Shown: in pieces, positions 17,397 through 28,200 of the stretch
How positions within the stretch are numbered: position 1 is the stretch's first letter
Layout of the letters: each line of letters begins with the position of its first letter
Assembly (NCBI GenBank): GCA_031288615.1
Contig: JAITRC010000007.1
Location: 1-64,000, forward strand
DNA length: 64,000 bases
Reading direction: 5' to 3'
Origin: Tannerellaceae bacterium
Lineage (GTDB): Bacteria; Bacteroidota; Bacteroidia; Bacteroidales; Tannerellaceae
Program-made: the position numbers and the translations under genes
The notes under the pieces: generated by a model
What the model saw: the letters and a program-made list of their open reading frames with translations, nothing else
Databases searched by the model: none
Told to the model about the DNA's origin: nothing

Positions 17397-18356
17397 ATGG
17401 CATTGACAAGGACAGATTTTCATTTCCCCGGACAGCGGGAGATTTATCGAGGGAAAGTACGCGACGTTTACAAGATTGGGGATGATGTGCTGGTGATGGT
17501 GGCGACAGACCGTATTTCCGCTTTCGATGTGATACTTCCCGAAGCGATTCCGCATAAGGGGCAGGTATTGAATTGTATTGCGGCGGACTTTCTTGACGCT
17601 ACGGCGGATATCTGCCCTAACTGGAAACTGTCGGTACCTGATCCAATGGCTACCATCGGGGTGCAGTGTACAGGTTTCCCTGTGGAGATGGTGGTACGGG
17701 GATACCTTTGCGGAAGTGCGTGGCGTGCCTACCAAAGGGGCGTGCGTTGTATCTGTGGTATTGTGTTGCCTGACGGATTACGGGAAAACGAGCGTTTCCC
17801 CACACCCATCATCACGCCGACTACTAAGGCGGAGATAGGTCGGCACGACCAGGACATTTCCCGCGAAGAAATCCTTGAACAAGGCTTGGTTTCGGAATCG
17901 GATTATGCAGAGATAGAGCGTTATACGCACTTGCTTTTTGCACGTGGTACGGAGATAGCTGCACGTCGGGGATTGATCCTTGTAGACACAAAGTACGAGT
18001 TTGGGCACCGTGAGGGACGCATCTATTTGATTGATGAGATACATACTCCCGACTCTTCACGGTACTTTTATATCGACGGCTACGAAGAACGCTTTGCCCA
18101 AGGGAAAACACCGCGCCAACTCTCTAAGGAATTTGTGCGTGAATGGCTGATAGAAAATGGCTTTCGTGGTGAGGCGGGACAAAAAATACCGCCGATGACA
18201 CCCACCATAGTGGCAGGTATCAGCGAGCGGTATATTGAACTCTTCGAGCAGATTACAGGGCGGCCGTTTGTGCGTGAAAACGACGGCGATTTACATACCC
18301 GTATCGCTCAAAATGTGAAAGATGCCCTTGACAAATTACCGGCGGTTTACCACTGA
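17397..18356 (+). CDS. purC: SAICAR synthetase
   Basis: Purine biosynthesis enzyme that joins aspartate to CAIR using ATP. The 319-residue length fits the longer PurC form found in Bacteroidetes and eukaryote-like lineages. Landmarks are [14 protein letters not shown] (ATP loop), [34 protein letters not shown] and [16 protein letters not shown]. Its last 10 nt overlap the end of the convergent DUF5723 gene. Confidence 0.96.
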   Translation: MALTRTDFHFPGQREIYRGKVRDVYKIGDDVLVMVATDRISAFDVILPEAIPHKGQVLNCIAADFLDATADICPNWKLSVPDPMATIGVQCTGFPVEMVVRGYLCGSAWRAYQRGVRCICGIVLPDGLRENERFPTPIITPTTKAEIGRHDQDISREEILEQGLVSESDYAEIERYTHLLFARGTEIAARRGLILVDTKYEFGHREGRIYLIDEIHTPDSSRYFYIDGYEERFAQGKTPRQLSKEFVREWLIENGFRGEAGQKIPPMTPTIVAGISERYIELFEQITGRPFVRENDGDLHTRIAQNVKDALDKLPAVYH

Positions 18357-19711
18357 GCGGCTATTCCGAGGTGAATGTTCGCTGCCGTAGCACTAACGGG
18401 CAAAAACTGCGGTGTAACTTTCGTTAACATGTAGTCACTCCCCAAAAAGAAATTAAGGCCTTTAGGGGAGAAGTTAATGGCCAGACCAAAGGTCTTGAAA
18501 TTGCTATGTACGGCAGAGTAGCTCAACGAAGCGGCAAACCAATTGGCGGGACGGTAATTGGCAGAGGCAGTCAGCTCCGTGTAGATGCCGAGTGGATTGA
18601 AGCGGGTAGTAGAGAGGAGCCCTGCCCCCAGTTTGTTTTCGAAGAAGGTATACTCACCGCCTAACAACACCGTAGTGGCGAGCATGGTTGTGAGACTTTT
18701 CTCCTCTTGTGAAGGATAGAAGTGGGCTAACTCCATGAGTTTATCAGTCTGCTCGGTGAATTTATCGGCACCACCGCCATCAAGGATATTCAACTCTTCA
18801 AAGTTCAATTCCATACCACCGTTCGGAATGGACGATTTGGCGTAAGCAGACTTTCCCCAAGAAATGAAACCAAGATCAAGGATAGATGCTGAGAGGGTCA
18901 GGTTATCAAGTAATTGATAGGTTGCTCCCAGATCAACGGCAGCTCCGAAACCCGCAGGAGAGAAAGAACCGCCCTCCAAACCGGTAATAAACTCATCGTC
19001 TTCATCTTCTTTAAACTTGAAGTCTCCGGGAAGCGCTGCGGTAAGTGTTCCTTCGGCATTTGCAGTCCAGATGTCATCCGACAGTGTCGCATCAAAACGG
19101 TCGAATGTGACTTTGGCAGCCCCCAATCCGGAGAGGAACTTGAATTTACCTCCGACGGTCAGCTTATCGTTGATAGGGCGGGAATAACCTGCGGATAGTT
19201 CTACCCACGCACTCACGTCAAATCCGGTTGCGGACATATCATATTTACCGGTTTCGGCTTTAGTTACAAAGCGGAAAAGGTCTTTGGGTAATGTCGCTTG
19301 AAAGCCTCCGCGTATAGCAGCCCCCACCGTCCAAAAGGCTGTTCCCGTCCGCCAACCGACCTGGACAATGTCCGTCCGGAGGTCTAAACTCAGCTTATTC
19401 TTGTGATGAAGTGCAGAGAGAAACTTGTCGGGGTCCTGTCCGCTGTTGAGGAAAGTCCGGAGGCTTTTGTCTTCGGAATCAGGGTAAAGAAGGTTATTAA
19501 TGGCCAAGCCATCCGTGGCGGCATTTAAAGTAAAAGCACCGATGCCAGGGATACTTACAAAACTTCTTTCGGCTTGAAAGGCGGGATTGAGAGTGGTACG
19601 AGCTATGGATTTATCCATGAAATAAGCCGTCCGAATCTGCGCGGAAAGAGTCTGGAATGACCCCACACAGATGATAGCTACAATGAGCAGGAAAGCGTGT
19701 AAATGTTTCAT
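18347..19711 (-). CDS. DUF5723 family outer-membrane-like protein
   Basis: A 454-residue secreted protein with a signal peptide ([23 protein letters not shown]). The start of the mature part ([30 protein letters not shown]) is characteristic of DUF5723. Repeated amphipathic strands ([42 protein letters not shown]) and a hydrophobic/aromatic end suggest a PorV/PorP-like beta-barrel. Function unknown. It follows the 545-residue lipoprotein gene by 29 nt, so they are likely co-expressed and may act together in the outer membrane. Confidence 0.75.
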   Translation of the reverse strand: MKHLHAFLLIVAIICVGSFQTLSAQIRTAYFMDKSIARTTLNPAFQAERSFVSIPGIGAFTLNAATDGLAINNLLYPDSEDKSLRTFLNSGQDPDKFLSALHHKNKLSLDLRTDIVQVGWRTGTAFWTVGAAIRGGFQATLPKDLFRFVTKAETGKYDMSATGFDVSAWVELSAGYSRPINDKLTVGGKFKFLSGLGAAKVTFDRFDATLSDDIWTANAEGTLTAALPGDFKFKEDEDDEFITGLEGGSFSPAGFGAAVDLGATYQLLDNLTLSASILDLGFISWGKSAYAKSSIPNGGMELNFEELNILDGGGADKFTEQTDKLMELAHFYPSQEEKSLTTMLATTVLLGGEYTFFENKLGAGLLSTTRFNPLGIYTELTASANYRPANWFAASLSYSAVHSNFKTFGLAINFSPKGLNFFLGSDYMLTKVTPQFLPVSATAANIHLGIAAQW

Positions 19712-19740
19712 ATCTCTTATTATTTTTCTTGTCTATCCGA

Positions 19741-21378
19741 TTAAAGCTCTCCCAATACAATTCCGCCCTTTTTCTTAAACTTCAGTTTAAGGTCTATTTT
19801 CTGATCTTTGTTGAGACAGACACCTTTCACTTTCGCATTTTTACTTCCTGTGGCAGTGAAAAATACCAGAATACCGTCGGCTTCTTTTTCTTTCAGAAGG
19901 GGCATGTCTTCTTCGGAGATAAGGAAAGAGACTTCCGACTTACCCAATGCTTCTATCGTTTTTTCTTTCCACTTGATACCGATTGAAACACCGTCTGCGT
20001 CGACAATGTCCAGCTTCAGAGCCATATCAAGGGGTAATTCATTGTTAATTTCTCCCGACAATTCTATCTCGCCATTGCTGAAGAGTAAATCAAGAAGGTC
20101 TTCGTCAAACACACCGCTAAGGGTTTCTGAGGAGGTGATTCTGAAACTTTCGGCAGGTTCAAGAGGCACTTTGACTGCAAAGAAGACTTCCTGATCAGGC
20201 TGAGGATTGACGTAAAAACCTGCAATCGTGGAATCGGAAAAAGCTTTTCCGTGAATGGTCAGCGATTTGGGTACTGTACCCAAGATTGCTGCAATCTCCT
20301 TATTTTCCTCGAAGACGAAGTCTTCCTTGTTCGGATTGGTGTCGCCGATCCAAATTCGATTTACTTTTTTAGCATCGGGAGTGTAAGCAACAGGAGGTTC
20401 GATCCTAAGGTCGGTGATGGTTGCAGATTCTTTGTCTGACACGATAGTCATGTCAAACAAGATAGGAATACCGATTTTCTGCGTATCAATAAGTTCGATG
20501 TGTGGATTGGCAAAACTTAAAGTAGATTCTTCATCTTCAAACAAGCTGTCAAAGCCTTCCAAATCAATAACGGTTTCTTCAATGTCTGTAGCAGTGGCGA
20601 ACTTCCCGTAGATTACTTCATACTCTATATCTTTCAGAGAAGCAGTGGCGTCGAAACGAGGATTTAAATTTGGAGGACATGAAGCTATCCCATCTTTAAG
20701 AATGCGCAAAGTGTAAGAGAAGGTACAAACGTCGTTTTCTCCCGGAATGATGCGGTGTAATTTCATGGGGAGGGATCCTTTACGGATTCCACTCGTCCCT
20801 TCCAACTGTTCAACAGTGAAGGTCGAATCTTTTTTCTGAGTTCCGTCTTTCAGAAAATAACCTTTGGGGAGTTCCACAGACAAGTCTATGAATACTTTAT
20901 CGTTGACATTAGTAAGATTCTTGACTGTAAAATCAACTTGCAAGGTGCCCTTACGAAGGAGAATGGAGTCCAGTTGATGAATATTATCGGAGAGAATAAG
21001 TTCGACGGCGACTTGGTCTGTCTCTTCATAAGAATGCCCATCTGTTCCAATGGCATCGTTGTTCCAGTTTTCCACATCTTTCCCGATAGAAGCGTATTCT
21101 TTATCTTCTACTTTTGGAAGAACACCCGCTTTAAGTATCTTTTTCTCCTCGAAAAAGGCATAATAGTTACCTTCTTCATCAGTCTTGAGACTTTCCGACG
21201 AATCATCAAGGAAATCTTCCATTGAGAAAGATTTCGTCCCCAAAGTCCCGGACACGTTGTTACCAATAGTGAGGTCACCGGTGTCAAGGGTACTAAGGTC
21301 GTATGCTTCATCCACACACGACGCTAAGGGTAATGCGAATAAGCACCCTACAAGTAATCGACAAAAACTTTTAAGCAT
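19741..21378 (-). CDS. Large hypothetical lipoprotein
   Basis: A 545-residue protein with a lipoprotein signal ending LPLASC, followed by VDEAYDLSTLDTGDLTIG. The rest is acidic and beta-rich with Ig-like spacing and no catalytic motif that I recognise. Surface or periplasmic placement is inferred from the acidic stretch after the lipid-anchored cysteine. It is upstream of and probably co-transcribed with the DUF5723 gene. A TACTTTTG box lies at 21456-21449, and the leader contains a small stem (GTTGTC/GACAAC, 21421-21437). Confidence 0.65.
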   Translation of the reverse strand: MLKSFCRLLVGCLFALPLASCVDEAYDLSTLDTGDLTIGNNVSGTLGTKSFSMEDFLDDSSESLKTDEEGNYYAFFEEKKILKAGVLPKVEDKEYASIGKDVENWNNDAIGTDGHSYEETDQVAVELILSDNIHQLDSILLRKGTLQVDFTVKNLTNVNDKVFIDLSVELPKGYFLKDGTQKKDSTFTVEQLEGTSGIRKGSLPMKLHRIIPGENDVCTFSYTLRILKDGIASCPPNLNPRFDATASLKDIEYEVIYGKFATATDIEETVIDLEGFDSLFEDEESTLSFANPHIELIDTQKIGIPILFDMTIVSDKESATITDLRIEPPVAYTPDAKKVNRIWIGDTNPNKEDFVFEENKEIAAILGTVPKSLTIHGKAFSDSTIAGFYVNPQPDQEVFFAVKVPLEPAESFRITSSETLSGVFDEDLLDLLFSNGEIELSGEINNELPLDMALKLDIVDADGVSIGIKWKEKTIEALGKSEVSFLISEEDMPLLKEKEADGILVFFTATGSKNAKVKGVCLNKDQKIDLKLKFKKKGGIVLGEL

Positions 21379-21448
21379 AACAATTTTATTATGAAAAATT
21401 TAAAATAGCCTGATTATTTTGTTGTCCCGAAGACAACAAACAACGCGA

Positions 21449-21456
21449 CAAAAGTA
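21449..21456 (-). promoter_or_regulatory. Putative -7 box of large lipoprotein gene
   Basis: TACTTTTG on the minus strand, about 70 nt before the start. No good -33 element is seen. A GTTGTC/GACAAC hairpin follows in the leader. Confidence 0.45.
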
Positions 21457-21542
21457 GTAAGTTTTTGTTGTTCTTACGACTTAAGCCTTTTTTTTCACAT
21501 GGGGGGGGGTAAATCACTGCTGATTAACCAATTATGTTATCG

Positions 21543-21616
21543 CTCTCCCTCTTGGACTTGAACCAAGGACCCTCTGATTAACAGTCAGATGCTCTAACCA
21601 ACTGAGCTAAGGAAGA
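21543..21616 (-). tRNA. tRNA-Asn (GTT)
   Basis: The minus strand folds into a full cloverleaf: acceptor TCTTCCT/AGGGAGA (with one G-T pair), D stem GCTC/GAGC, anticodon stem TCTGA/TCAGA with loop CTGTTAA (anticodon GTT), and T stem CTTGG/CCAAG with loop TTCAAGT. CCA is not encoded. Confidence 0.95.
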
Positions 21617-21665
21617 ATATCTCCGATCGGGGGTACAAAAGTAGAATTGTTTTTCAATTATGCAA

Positions 21666-21673
21666 TATCTTTG
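21666..21673 (+). promoter_or_regulatory. Promoter -7 box of S41 protease gene
   Basis: TATCTTTG with a TTG at 21647-21649, 16 nt upstream. It lies 20 nt before ATG 21694. Confidence 0.55.
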
Positions 21674-21693
21674 TCCGAAAAAAAGAATTGAAG

Positions 21694-23313
21694 ATGGGGA
21701 AAAAAGTGGTGGCGATATTAGGTTGTTTCCTGTTTCTTGCGGGGAGCTGGGGGCAAGAAAGGCGTACGGAGATAGCCAAGCAATTGGAGATACTCAATGC
21801 GGTGGTGAAGGAAGTGGAGATGTTTTACGTGGATACGGTAGAGATAGAGGGCACGGTACGCAGAGGTATCCAGGCGATGTTGGCGGGATTAGACCCCTAT
21901 ACGGAATATATTCCGGAGGAGGATGTAGAAGACTTGCAGATCATTACTACCGGTGAATATGGAGGAATAGGTTCTATTATCCGTCAGCGCCGTTCGGGTG
22001 AAGGGGTGATGATTGCCGAGCCTTATGAAGGAATGCCGGCTGCATTGGCGGGATTGAAAGCGGGAGACCTGATTGTTGCAATAGATACGGTGAAGGTTTT
22101 GAAAAAAGGGAGTGGAGATGTGAGCCGTCTTCTTAAAGGAACACCCAACACTACGGTGACACTAACTATCCAGCGTCCGAATGAGAAAAAGGAGCGAAAA
22201 GTGGAACTTGTTCGCCGGCAAATTGTATTGAATACGGTGCACTACTATGATGTGTTTAATGGCACGGGGTATATTTACTTGAGCAACTTTACGGACAAGA
22301 GTGTACAGGAGGTGCAGGATGCGTTTGAAGATATGCGGAGGCGAGGTATCCATTCGCTGATTTTTGACCTACGTGGGAATGGCGGTGGTTTATTGGAGTC
22401 CGCTGTCCGTATTGTAGGGATGTTTGTCCCCAAAGGGAGAGAGGTGATTTCTACGAAGGGGAAATTGCGACAGTGGGACAGGGTCTACCGGACTGTTGCC
22501 GAGCCTATTGATACCGTTATTCCTTTGGTGATACTTATTGATGAGCATTCTGCTTCGGCGGCGGAGATTGTAGCCGGGTCTTTACAAGATATGGATCGTG
22601 CCATGTTGGTAGGGAATCGTTCCTTTGGTAAAGGGTTGGTGCAGTCGCCCCGCGATCTGCCCCATGACGGTAAACTTAAAGTAACGACGAGCCGTTACTA
22701 CATTCCGAGCGGCCGTTGTATTCAGCAACTTGACTATTCCCACCGTAACGCTGACGGTAGCGTAGCGGCTATTCCCGACAGTCTTACGTCGGTGTTTTAT
22801 ACTGTGGGAGGTCGTCCTGTCCGCGATGGGGGAGGTATCCGTCCTGATATAGAAGTAGAAGCGAAGGAGGTATCAAGTATGATTTCCTACCTTGTACATG
22901 ACGATATATTCTTTGACTTTGTCACCGATTGGGTGCAACAGCATGATACGATAGCTCCGGCCGGTCTTTTTGCTGCTTCCGATGAGGATTTTGAGGCACT
23001 TAAAGAGTATGCGCGCACACATAATTTTTCTTACGATCGGCAGAGTATAAAGGCGCTCAACCGCCTTAAGGAGATAGCTCGGTCGGAGGGGTATCTTGAC
23101 GAGGATTCAACCTTGCTTGTTACTCTCGAAGAACGTTTAACACCTGACATCACACGTGATTTCGATCGTTTCAAAGTAGACGTGAAACGGTTCCTGACGT
23201 CAGAGATTGTTAAACGTTACTATTTCCAGCGCGGGGAGTTGATAGATTCACTGAGCGATGATCCTGTCCTGCAACGGGCGTTGGCGGAGCTTTCAAAAGA
23301 GGAAGAGGAGTAA
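21694..23313 (+). CDS. S41-family carboxy-terminal processing peptidase
   Basis: A 539-residue periplasmic tail-specific protease. It has a signal peptide (VVAILGCFLFLAGSWG), a PDZ domain (roughly residues 80-165, GGIGSIIRQ to LTIQRP) and the S41 core. The catalytic pair is the serine in EHSASAAEIVAG (near residue 288) and the lysine in RSFGKGLVQ (near 313). The C-terminal 150 residues are helical and common in Bacteroidetes members. ATG 21694 is preferred to the in-frame TTG two codons before it. The ThiE-like gene begins directly after the stop codon. Confidence 0.9.
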   Translation: MGKKVVAILGCFLFLAGSWGQERRTEIAKQLEILNAVVKEVEMFYVDTVEIEGTVRRGIQAMLAGLDPYTEYIPEEDVEDLQIITTGEYGGIGSIIRQRRSGEGVMIAEPYEGMPAALAGLKAGDLIVAIDTVKVLKKGSGDVSRLLKGTPNTTVTLTIQRPNEKKERKVELVRRQIVLNTVHYYDVFNGTGYIYLSNFTDKSVQEVQDAFEDMRRRGIHSLIFDLRGNGGGLLESAVRIVGMFVPKGREVISTKGKLRQWDRVYRTVAEPIDTVIPLVILIDEHSASAAEIVAGSLQDMDRAMLVGNRSFGKGLVQSPRDLPHDGKLKVTTSRYYIPSGRCIQQLDYSHRNADGSVAAIPDSLTSVFYTVGGRPVRDGGGIRPDIEVEAKEVSSMISYLVHDDIFFDFVTDWVQQHDTIAPAGLFAASDEDFEALKEYARTHNFSYDRQSIKALNRLKEIARSEGYLDEDSTLLVTLEERLTPDITRDFDRFKVDVKRFLTSEIVKRYYFQRGELIDSLSDDPVLQRALAELSKEEEE

Positions 23314-23934
23314 GTGAAAGGATTGCTTTTTATTTCGCACGGAGGGGGAAATATCGGATTGTTAGAAGGCATTGAGCTTGCCCTCAGGGGGGGATGTCGT
23401 CATATACAATTGCGGATGAAAGGAGCGGCGATTGCCGAAGTAGAAACGGTGGCATGGGAGGCTAAAGTGCTTTGCAAGCAATATGGCGGAGCGCTTTACG
23501 TGAATGATCATGTAGACGTCTGTCTCAAGGTGGGGGCAAAGGGGGTTCATCTGGGTAAGTCGGATATGTCGGTATGCGAAGCCAGAAAAAAACTTGGACG
23601 GAATTATATCATTGGCGGGACGGCCAATACATTTGAAGATATCCGCCTCTTGAACGGTGAAGGAGTTGACTACATCGGGCTTGGCCCTTTTCGCTTCACC
23701 GCCACGAAAGAAAAGCTAAGCCCATTGTTAGGATTGGAAGGGTACAAACGGATAGTGGAACAGTGCCGTAGGGAGAGAATAACCTTGCCCATTATAGCTA
23801 TCGGAGGGATAATTCTATCGGATATACTTGCCATCAAGGCGGTAGGGGTGGACGGTATTGCTGTTTCGTCGGCTATTCTTGGTGCAGCCGATCCGGTAGA
23901 AGAGACAAGGGCTTTTTGCGATGCTCTCGCCTAA
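23314..23934 (+). CDS. ThiE/TenI-like thiamine phosphate synthase
   Basis: A 206-residue TIM-barrel protein of the ThiE/TenI family, starting at GTG immediately after the protease stop. ThiE landmarks are present: HIQLRMK, LYVNDHVDV, GVHLGKSDM, IIGGTANTFED, DYIGLGPFRFTATK, and the phosphate loop IIAIGGI...GIAVSSAIL. ThiE joins HMP-PP to thiazole phosphate. The lack of other thi genes leaves room for a TenI-like role, but the conserved sites favour true ThiE activity. Confidence 0.8.
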   Translation: MKGLLFISHGGGNIGLLEGIELALRGGCRHIQLRMKGAAIAEVETVAWEAKVLCKQYGGALYVNDHVDVCLKVGAKGVHLGKSDMSVCEARKKLGRNYIIGGTANTFEDIRLLNGEGVDYIGLGPFRFTATKEKLSPLLGLEGYKRIVEQCRRERITLPIIAIGGIILSDILAIKAVGVDGIAVSSAILGAADPVEETRAFCDALA

Positions 23935-23981
23935 TAATGATTAAAGAGCTGTTAACAAAATCAAAAGAATAAGGTTCGTGA

Positions 23982-24989
23982 CTATGCCAGAGGGTTTGCA
24001 TAGTAGTGCAATATCCTGCGTCCGTCCATCCATTCTTCTGTTGACTGTCGCAAGATAGGTAGCGAAGAGATTGCTATATCGGGTGCTTTGACACCCTCTA
24101 CGAGAGAGAATGGAGCTACTTCGACATGGGCTTCATCCCACAAACCCGCCTCCAGAAAACTTTGCAACAAAGTAGCACCCCCTTCTACGAGCAGAGAATT
24201 CAACTTTCGTTCACTCAGGTCAGCCAAGACTTGGGGTAATAAAGGGTGAGTCTCCACACATCCGTTCGACAAATGTGCTTGTGGCGAAGGTTTGAATTGC
24301 CGCCCTAATACGATGCGAATAGGTGAGCGTCCTGCCCAGTGACGTACAGTCAGAGAGGGATCGTCAAGCTCTGCCGTGCGCCTGCCTACCATAATGGCGT
24401 CCACTTCGGCACGCAACTTATGTACTACGCGACGGGATGCGGGAGAAGAAAAACGAACGGGAGGGAAAGAAGCATCTGTGCGAAGACGATCCATGAAACC
24501 GTCCGCACTCTGTGCCCATTTTAAAAAGATGTAAGGACGGTGCTGTTCATGGCAAGTGATAAAGGCTTTGTTGAGTGAACGGGCTTCTTTTTCGAGCACT
24601 CCGGTGACCACTTCCACACCAGCCTGTTGTAGACGGTAAATACCTTGTCCCGCAACAGCGGGAAAGGGGTCAAGGCAGGCGACAACAACCCGGCGGATAT
24701 TTTTCTCTATGATCAAATCCGCACAAGGAGGGGTTTTACCGTAATGGGCACAAGGTTCAAGGTTTACGTATAGGGTGGACGAAGGTAAGAGGTTGGTATT
24801 CCGGACAGCGGCAATGGCATTCACTTCGGCATGAGGCTCACCTGAGCGATGGTGGTATCCCTCGCCGATAATCCTCCCTTCGTATACGACAACAGCACCC
24901 ACCATAGGATTTGGGGAGGTATTACCTTTTCCTGCTTCTGCCAATTCCAGGCATCTCCGCATGAAAATCTCGTCCATTCCTGATTTCAT
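23982..24989 (-). CDS. ribD: Riboflavin biosynthesis deaminase/reductase RibD
   Basis: Bifunctional enzyme for two early steps of riboflavin synthesis. The N-terminal deaminase domain (about 1-145) has the zinc site His53-Ala-Glu55 and PCAHYGKTPPC (Cys80, Cys89). The C-terminal reductase (about 150-335) starts PYIFLKWAQSADGFMD and has VEGGATLLQSFLE. Length 335 is slightly below the usual 350-370. It stands alone, convergent with the ThiE-like gene; other rib genes are not in the window. Confidence 0.94.
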   Translation of the reverse strand: MKSGMDEIFMRRCLELAEAGKGNTSPNPMVGAVVVYEGRIIGEGYHHRSGEPHAEVNAIAAVRNTNLLPSSTLYVNLEPCAHYGKTPPCADLIIEKNIRRVVVACLDPFPAVAGQGIYRLQQAGVEVVTGVLEKEARSLNKAFITCHEQHRPYIFLKWAQSADGFMDRLRTDASFPPVRFSSPASRRVVHKLRAEVDAIMVGRRTAELDDPSLTVRHWAGRSPIRIVLGRQFKPSPQAHLSNGCVETHPLLPQVLADLSERKLNSLLVEGGATLLQSFLEAGLWDEAHVEVAPFSLVEGVKAPDIAISSLPILRQSTEEWMDGRRILHYYANPLA

Positions 24990-25039
24990 TCATTATCTTG
25001 CTTGGCAAAGATAACACAAGGGTAAGCCACGAGTCTACA

Positions 25040-25074
25040 TTTGTTAAGTTATTCGCGAAAGATAGCTACCTTCG
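25040..25074 (+). promoter_or_regulatory. Promoter of tRNA-Leu
   Basis: TTTG at 25040-25043 and TACCTTCG at 25067-25074, spacing 23 nt, ending 20 nt before the tRNA. Confidence 0.55.
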
Positions 25075-25094
25075 CCGTCAGATAATAACTATCG

Positions 25095-25179
25095 GCTCGA
25101 ATGGTGGAATCGGTAGACACGAAGGACTTAAAATCCTTTGGCTATTGCAGCTGTGCGGGTTCGAGTCCCGCTTCGAGTA
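25095..25179 (+). tRNA. tRNA-Leu (TAA)
   Basis: An 85-nt class II tRNA with a long variable arm. Acceptor GCTCGAA/TTCGAGT, anticodon stem AAGGA/TCCTT with loop CTTAAAA (anticodon TAA at 25129-25131), T stem GCGGG/CCCGC with loop TTCGAGT. The first pair is G-T. CCA is not fully encoded. Confidence 0.95.
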
Positions 25180-25223
25180 CAGGAGTTGCCGGAAACAGGT
25201 GGCTATAAAAGCGAGTGTATTGG

Positions 25224-28200
25224 ATGAAACGCCTTCTCTTTCTTCTTTTTTTGTTGACAGGCGAAACTTTCGGAGCCACTCACACGGTGCAGACAACGAA
25301 AGATTCAGGTCCGGGTAGCTTCCTTCAGATTATCACGGGGGCAGTTTCGGGGGATACCATTTTCTTTGATGTTTCCGACGGCTCGCTGTCTCCGGTCGTT
25401 GTCGTACCTCCTTCTTTTCCTTCCAATACGAAAGATTTGCTCATTGAGGGAAATGGAGTTACCTTATCGGGGGGTACTGTACGTTCCCAAACGTTTCACA
25501 ATGAAGCGAATGCCAAAGTGACTTTCCGGCGGACACATTTTACCAGCGGTTATCTGATCAATCAGGGACAGCTTACGTTGGAATCCTGTATCTTGTCCAA
25601 TAACCGTTCTCCGGACGGAAAGGGTGCAGTGTGGAACGATAACGGAAAACTGATAATACGGGGTTGTACATTCTTCGAAAATATCAGCACACATTACGGT
25701 GCGGCAATTTATACGGAGGGTGCTTCTGCGGAGGCTTCGTTCATGGGCTGCCTCTTTTTGCACAATATTTCGGAAAGAGGAGGGAGTGTTCATCGTGCCT
25801 CAGGTAAGATCAGTTCCGGCGGGTATAATGTGTTTGACTATGATGTGTTTGCCGAGCCGGATGAGTTCTACCACAATGGAGATGTCTGTCTCCCTACTTA
25901 CAATGCTTCCGAACCGGCTTACTGGTTCTCCCCCGTTTCTTTCCGTATTCTGCAGAATGATTATACTTACTTTCTTTCCCGCATTGCGTTACCGATTGAA
26001 GATTATCCGGAGACAGACTTTTATGGCACCCCTATTCGGGCTTCAATCGACGAGAAGGTTTTTTCAGGTGCAGTACAATCCATTGTCGGCTCTCAAAATG
26101 CATATGTACTTCATTGTGTGATTCAAGGGAATAACCATTTGAAAGTAGAAACCACTACGGGAGGTCAACCGGATGAAGATGGTCTATTTCCTGCGGGTAC
26201 GACGGTCTTATTAAAAGATGAGACACCGGAGGCTATCGCGTTGTCGTGGACAGTGAACGGGGTAGCCCGTCCACCTGCTTTATTAGGTGGAGGAGTGGAA
26301 GTGCTTATGGCTGGACACCAGCGAGTGGAATTGACGATTTATCGTCGTCGGCTCGTTACACAAGTGAACGATGAAGGGGAAGGCAGCCTCAGGCAAGCCC
26401 TTGCTTCGATGCAGGATTATGATGTGGTACAGTTTGCGGACGGTCTCAAGGGTAAGACTATCTTCCTTGAATCGAAGCTACCGACTATAACGAACAGCTT
26501 CATTCGTATTGAAGGTACGGGGTTGACGCTGGCAGGGAAGGAATATCCGTTACTTACGTTTCACGGCGCTTCTGCCGGCGTGCGAGGTCTCCGGTTTACT
26601 CCTCACGAGAATGTTACGTACGGTATGAATGATAGGGTAGGGGAGGGAGGAATTATTTTCAGTAAGGGCAGTGATCTTACCCTGCATGCCTGTATTTTCT
26701 CCGGTAACAAATTATCTATACGGGGAGGAGACGGCGGTGCCTTGTATAATGCTGAAGGAAAGATGACCGTTAATGCCTGTACATTTTACAATAATACCGC
26801 TTTTTGCGGCGGTGCTATTTACAATACGGGAGAGTTGGAGTTACGGGGGAATATCTTTTTCGGAAACCAAACGGTTGCGCAGATCAATGGACAAGTGCTG
26901 TTCAATACCGGTACGGTAACAGCCAAAAACAATCTCTATGATGCAGACAGCTATGGATTCAGTTTCAATATTGAAACCGGCGAAAATGCAAAGATATCTA
27001 CCATACCTTTCTCCCCGATTACTTTTGAACTAACACCTGGTAATCCTTTGGTAGTGAAGTTTGCCCCTCCTTCCCTCTACCCTGAAACGGACTATTACGG
27101 AGAGACATTTGAGTCTTTTGTTCATCCCGGCGCTGTCAAGCAAAACCACCCTGACGGGTGCATTCTCTCATGGGAGACTTTCGGACAAGGAAAGGTTGAA
27201 CTGATCGAAGGTCCGGTGCCCACACTTGGCCATAAGGTTGTACCTGCAGGTAGTGTCATTACTCTACGGGCAACGCCCACAGGTGCGGGTGATACACGGA
27301 TGGTTTGCTGGGAAGTGAATGGTCGGCAACGACCTGAGACAGGCGACTTGACACTTACCGTGAGTGACAATACATCTGTCCGTGCAGTTTTCAATCGTGT
27401 GTATACGGTGACCACACTTACAGACGACCCAAATGGAGGGCAGGGGACGTTTCGCAACTATCTTTTTGCGGGTTGGCAGGCAGAGGGCGACATTATCCGC
27501 TTTGCCGACGATCTGGCAGGGGAACCCCTTGTATTGGTAGCAAGTCTTCCGGAGATTACACACAAGATAAAGATAGAGGGGAATGGCATAACCCTTGACG
27601 GGAGAAATCTTTCCTCGCCAATGTTCAATGTGAGTTCCGACGGGGATGTGAGTTTCAGCCGTGTCCGCTTTTCGGGCTGTACATTGCCGGCGGCTTCGAA
27701 AAGCCCCGGCGGAGCAGTCTTTCATAACCAAGGGCAACTGTCATTGAGTAATTGTATATTTGACAATAATCATGCGGATGATTTTGTAGGGGGTGTCATA
27801 CATAGTACCGGCTTGCTTTTGGCTACAGCTTGTACTTTTTACGGAAACTCTGCGCAGACCGGTGGAGCTATCGCTACTGTCGGTGGTGCATACCTCTCTG
27901 CGGGTAATGTTTTCTATGGTAATACTGCCCAAACGGCAATAGATGTCTACGAGTCCGTTCCTCTAAAAAATATACATCGCTACGATCAATCTCTCACTGA
28001 ACCTATCATTGATCCGGTCACATTTATCCCTTACAATAGTGACCGGTTACAAATTTCATACGGAGAAGTATCACCCTTTGGCTTTCCTGTGATTGATTTC
28101 TACAATGCATCGCGAAATACGCGTACCACCACCTCTTCCGGTGCAGTTGTCCTTACTACGGTTGTTTCTTTTGATACCCATGATGGAGGGGCGACCGATG

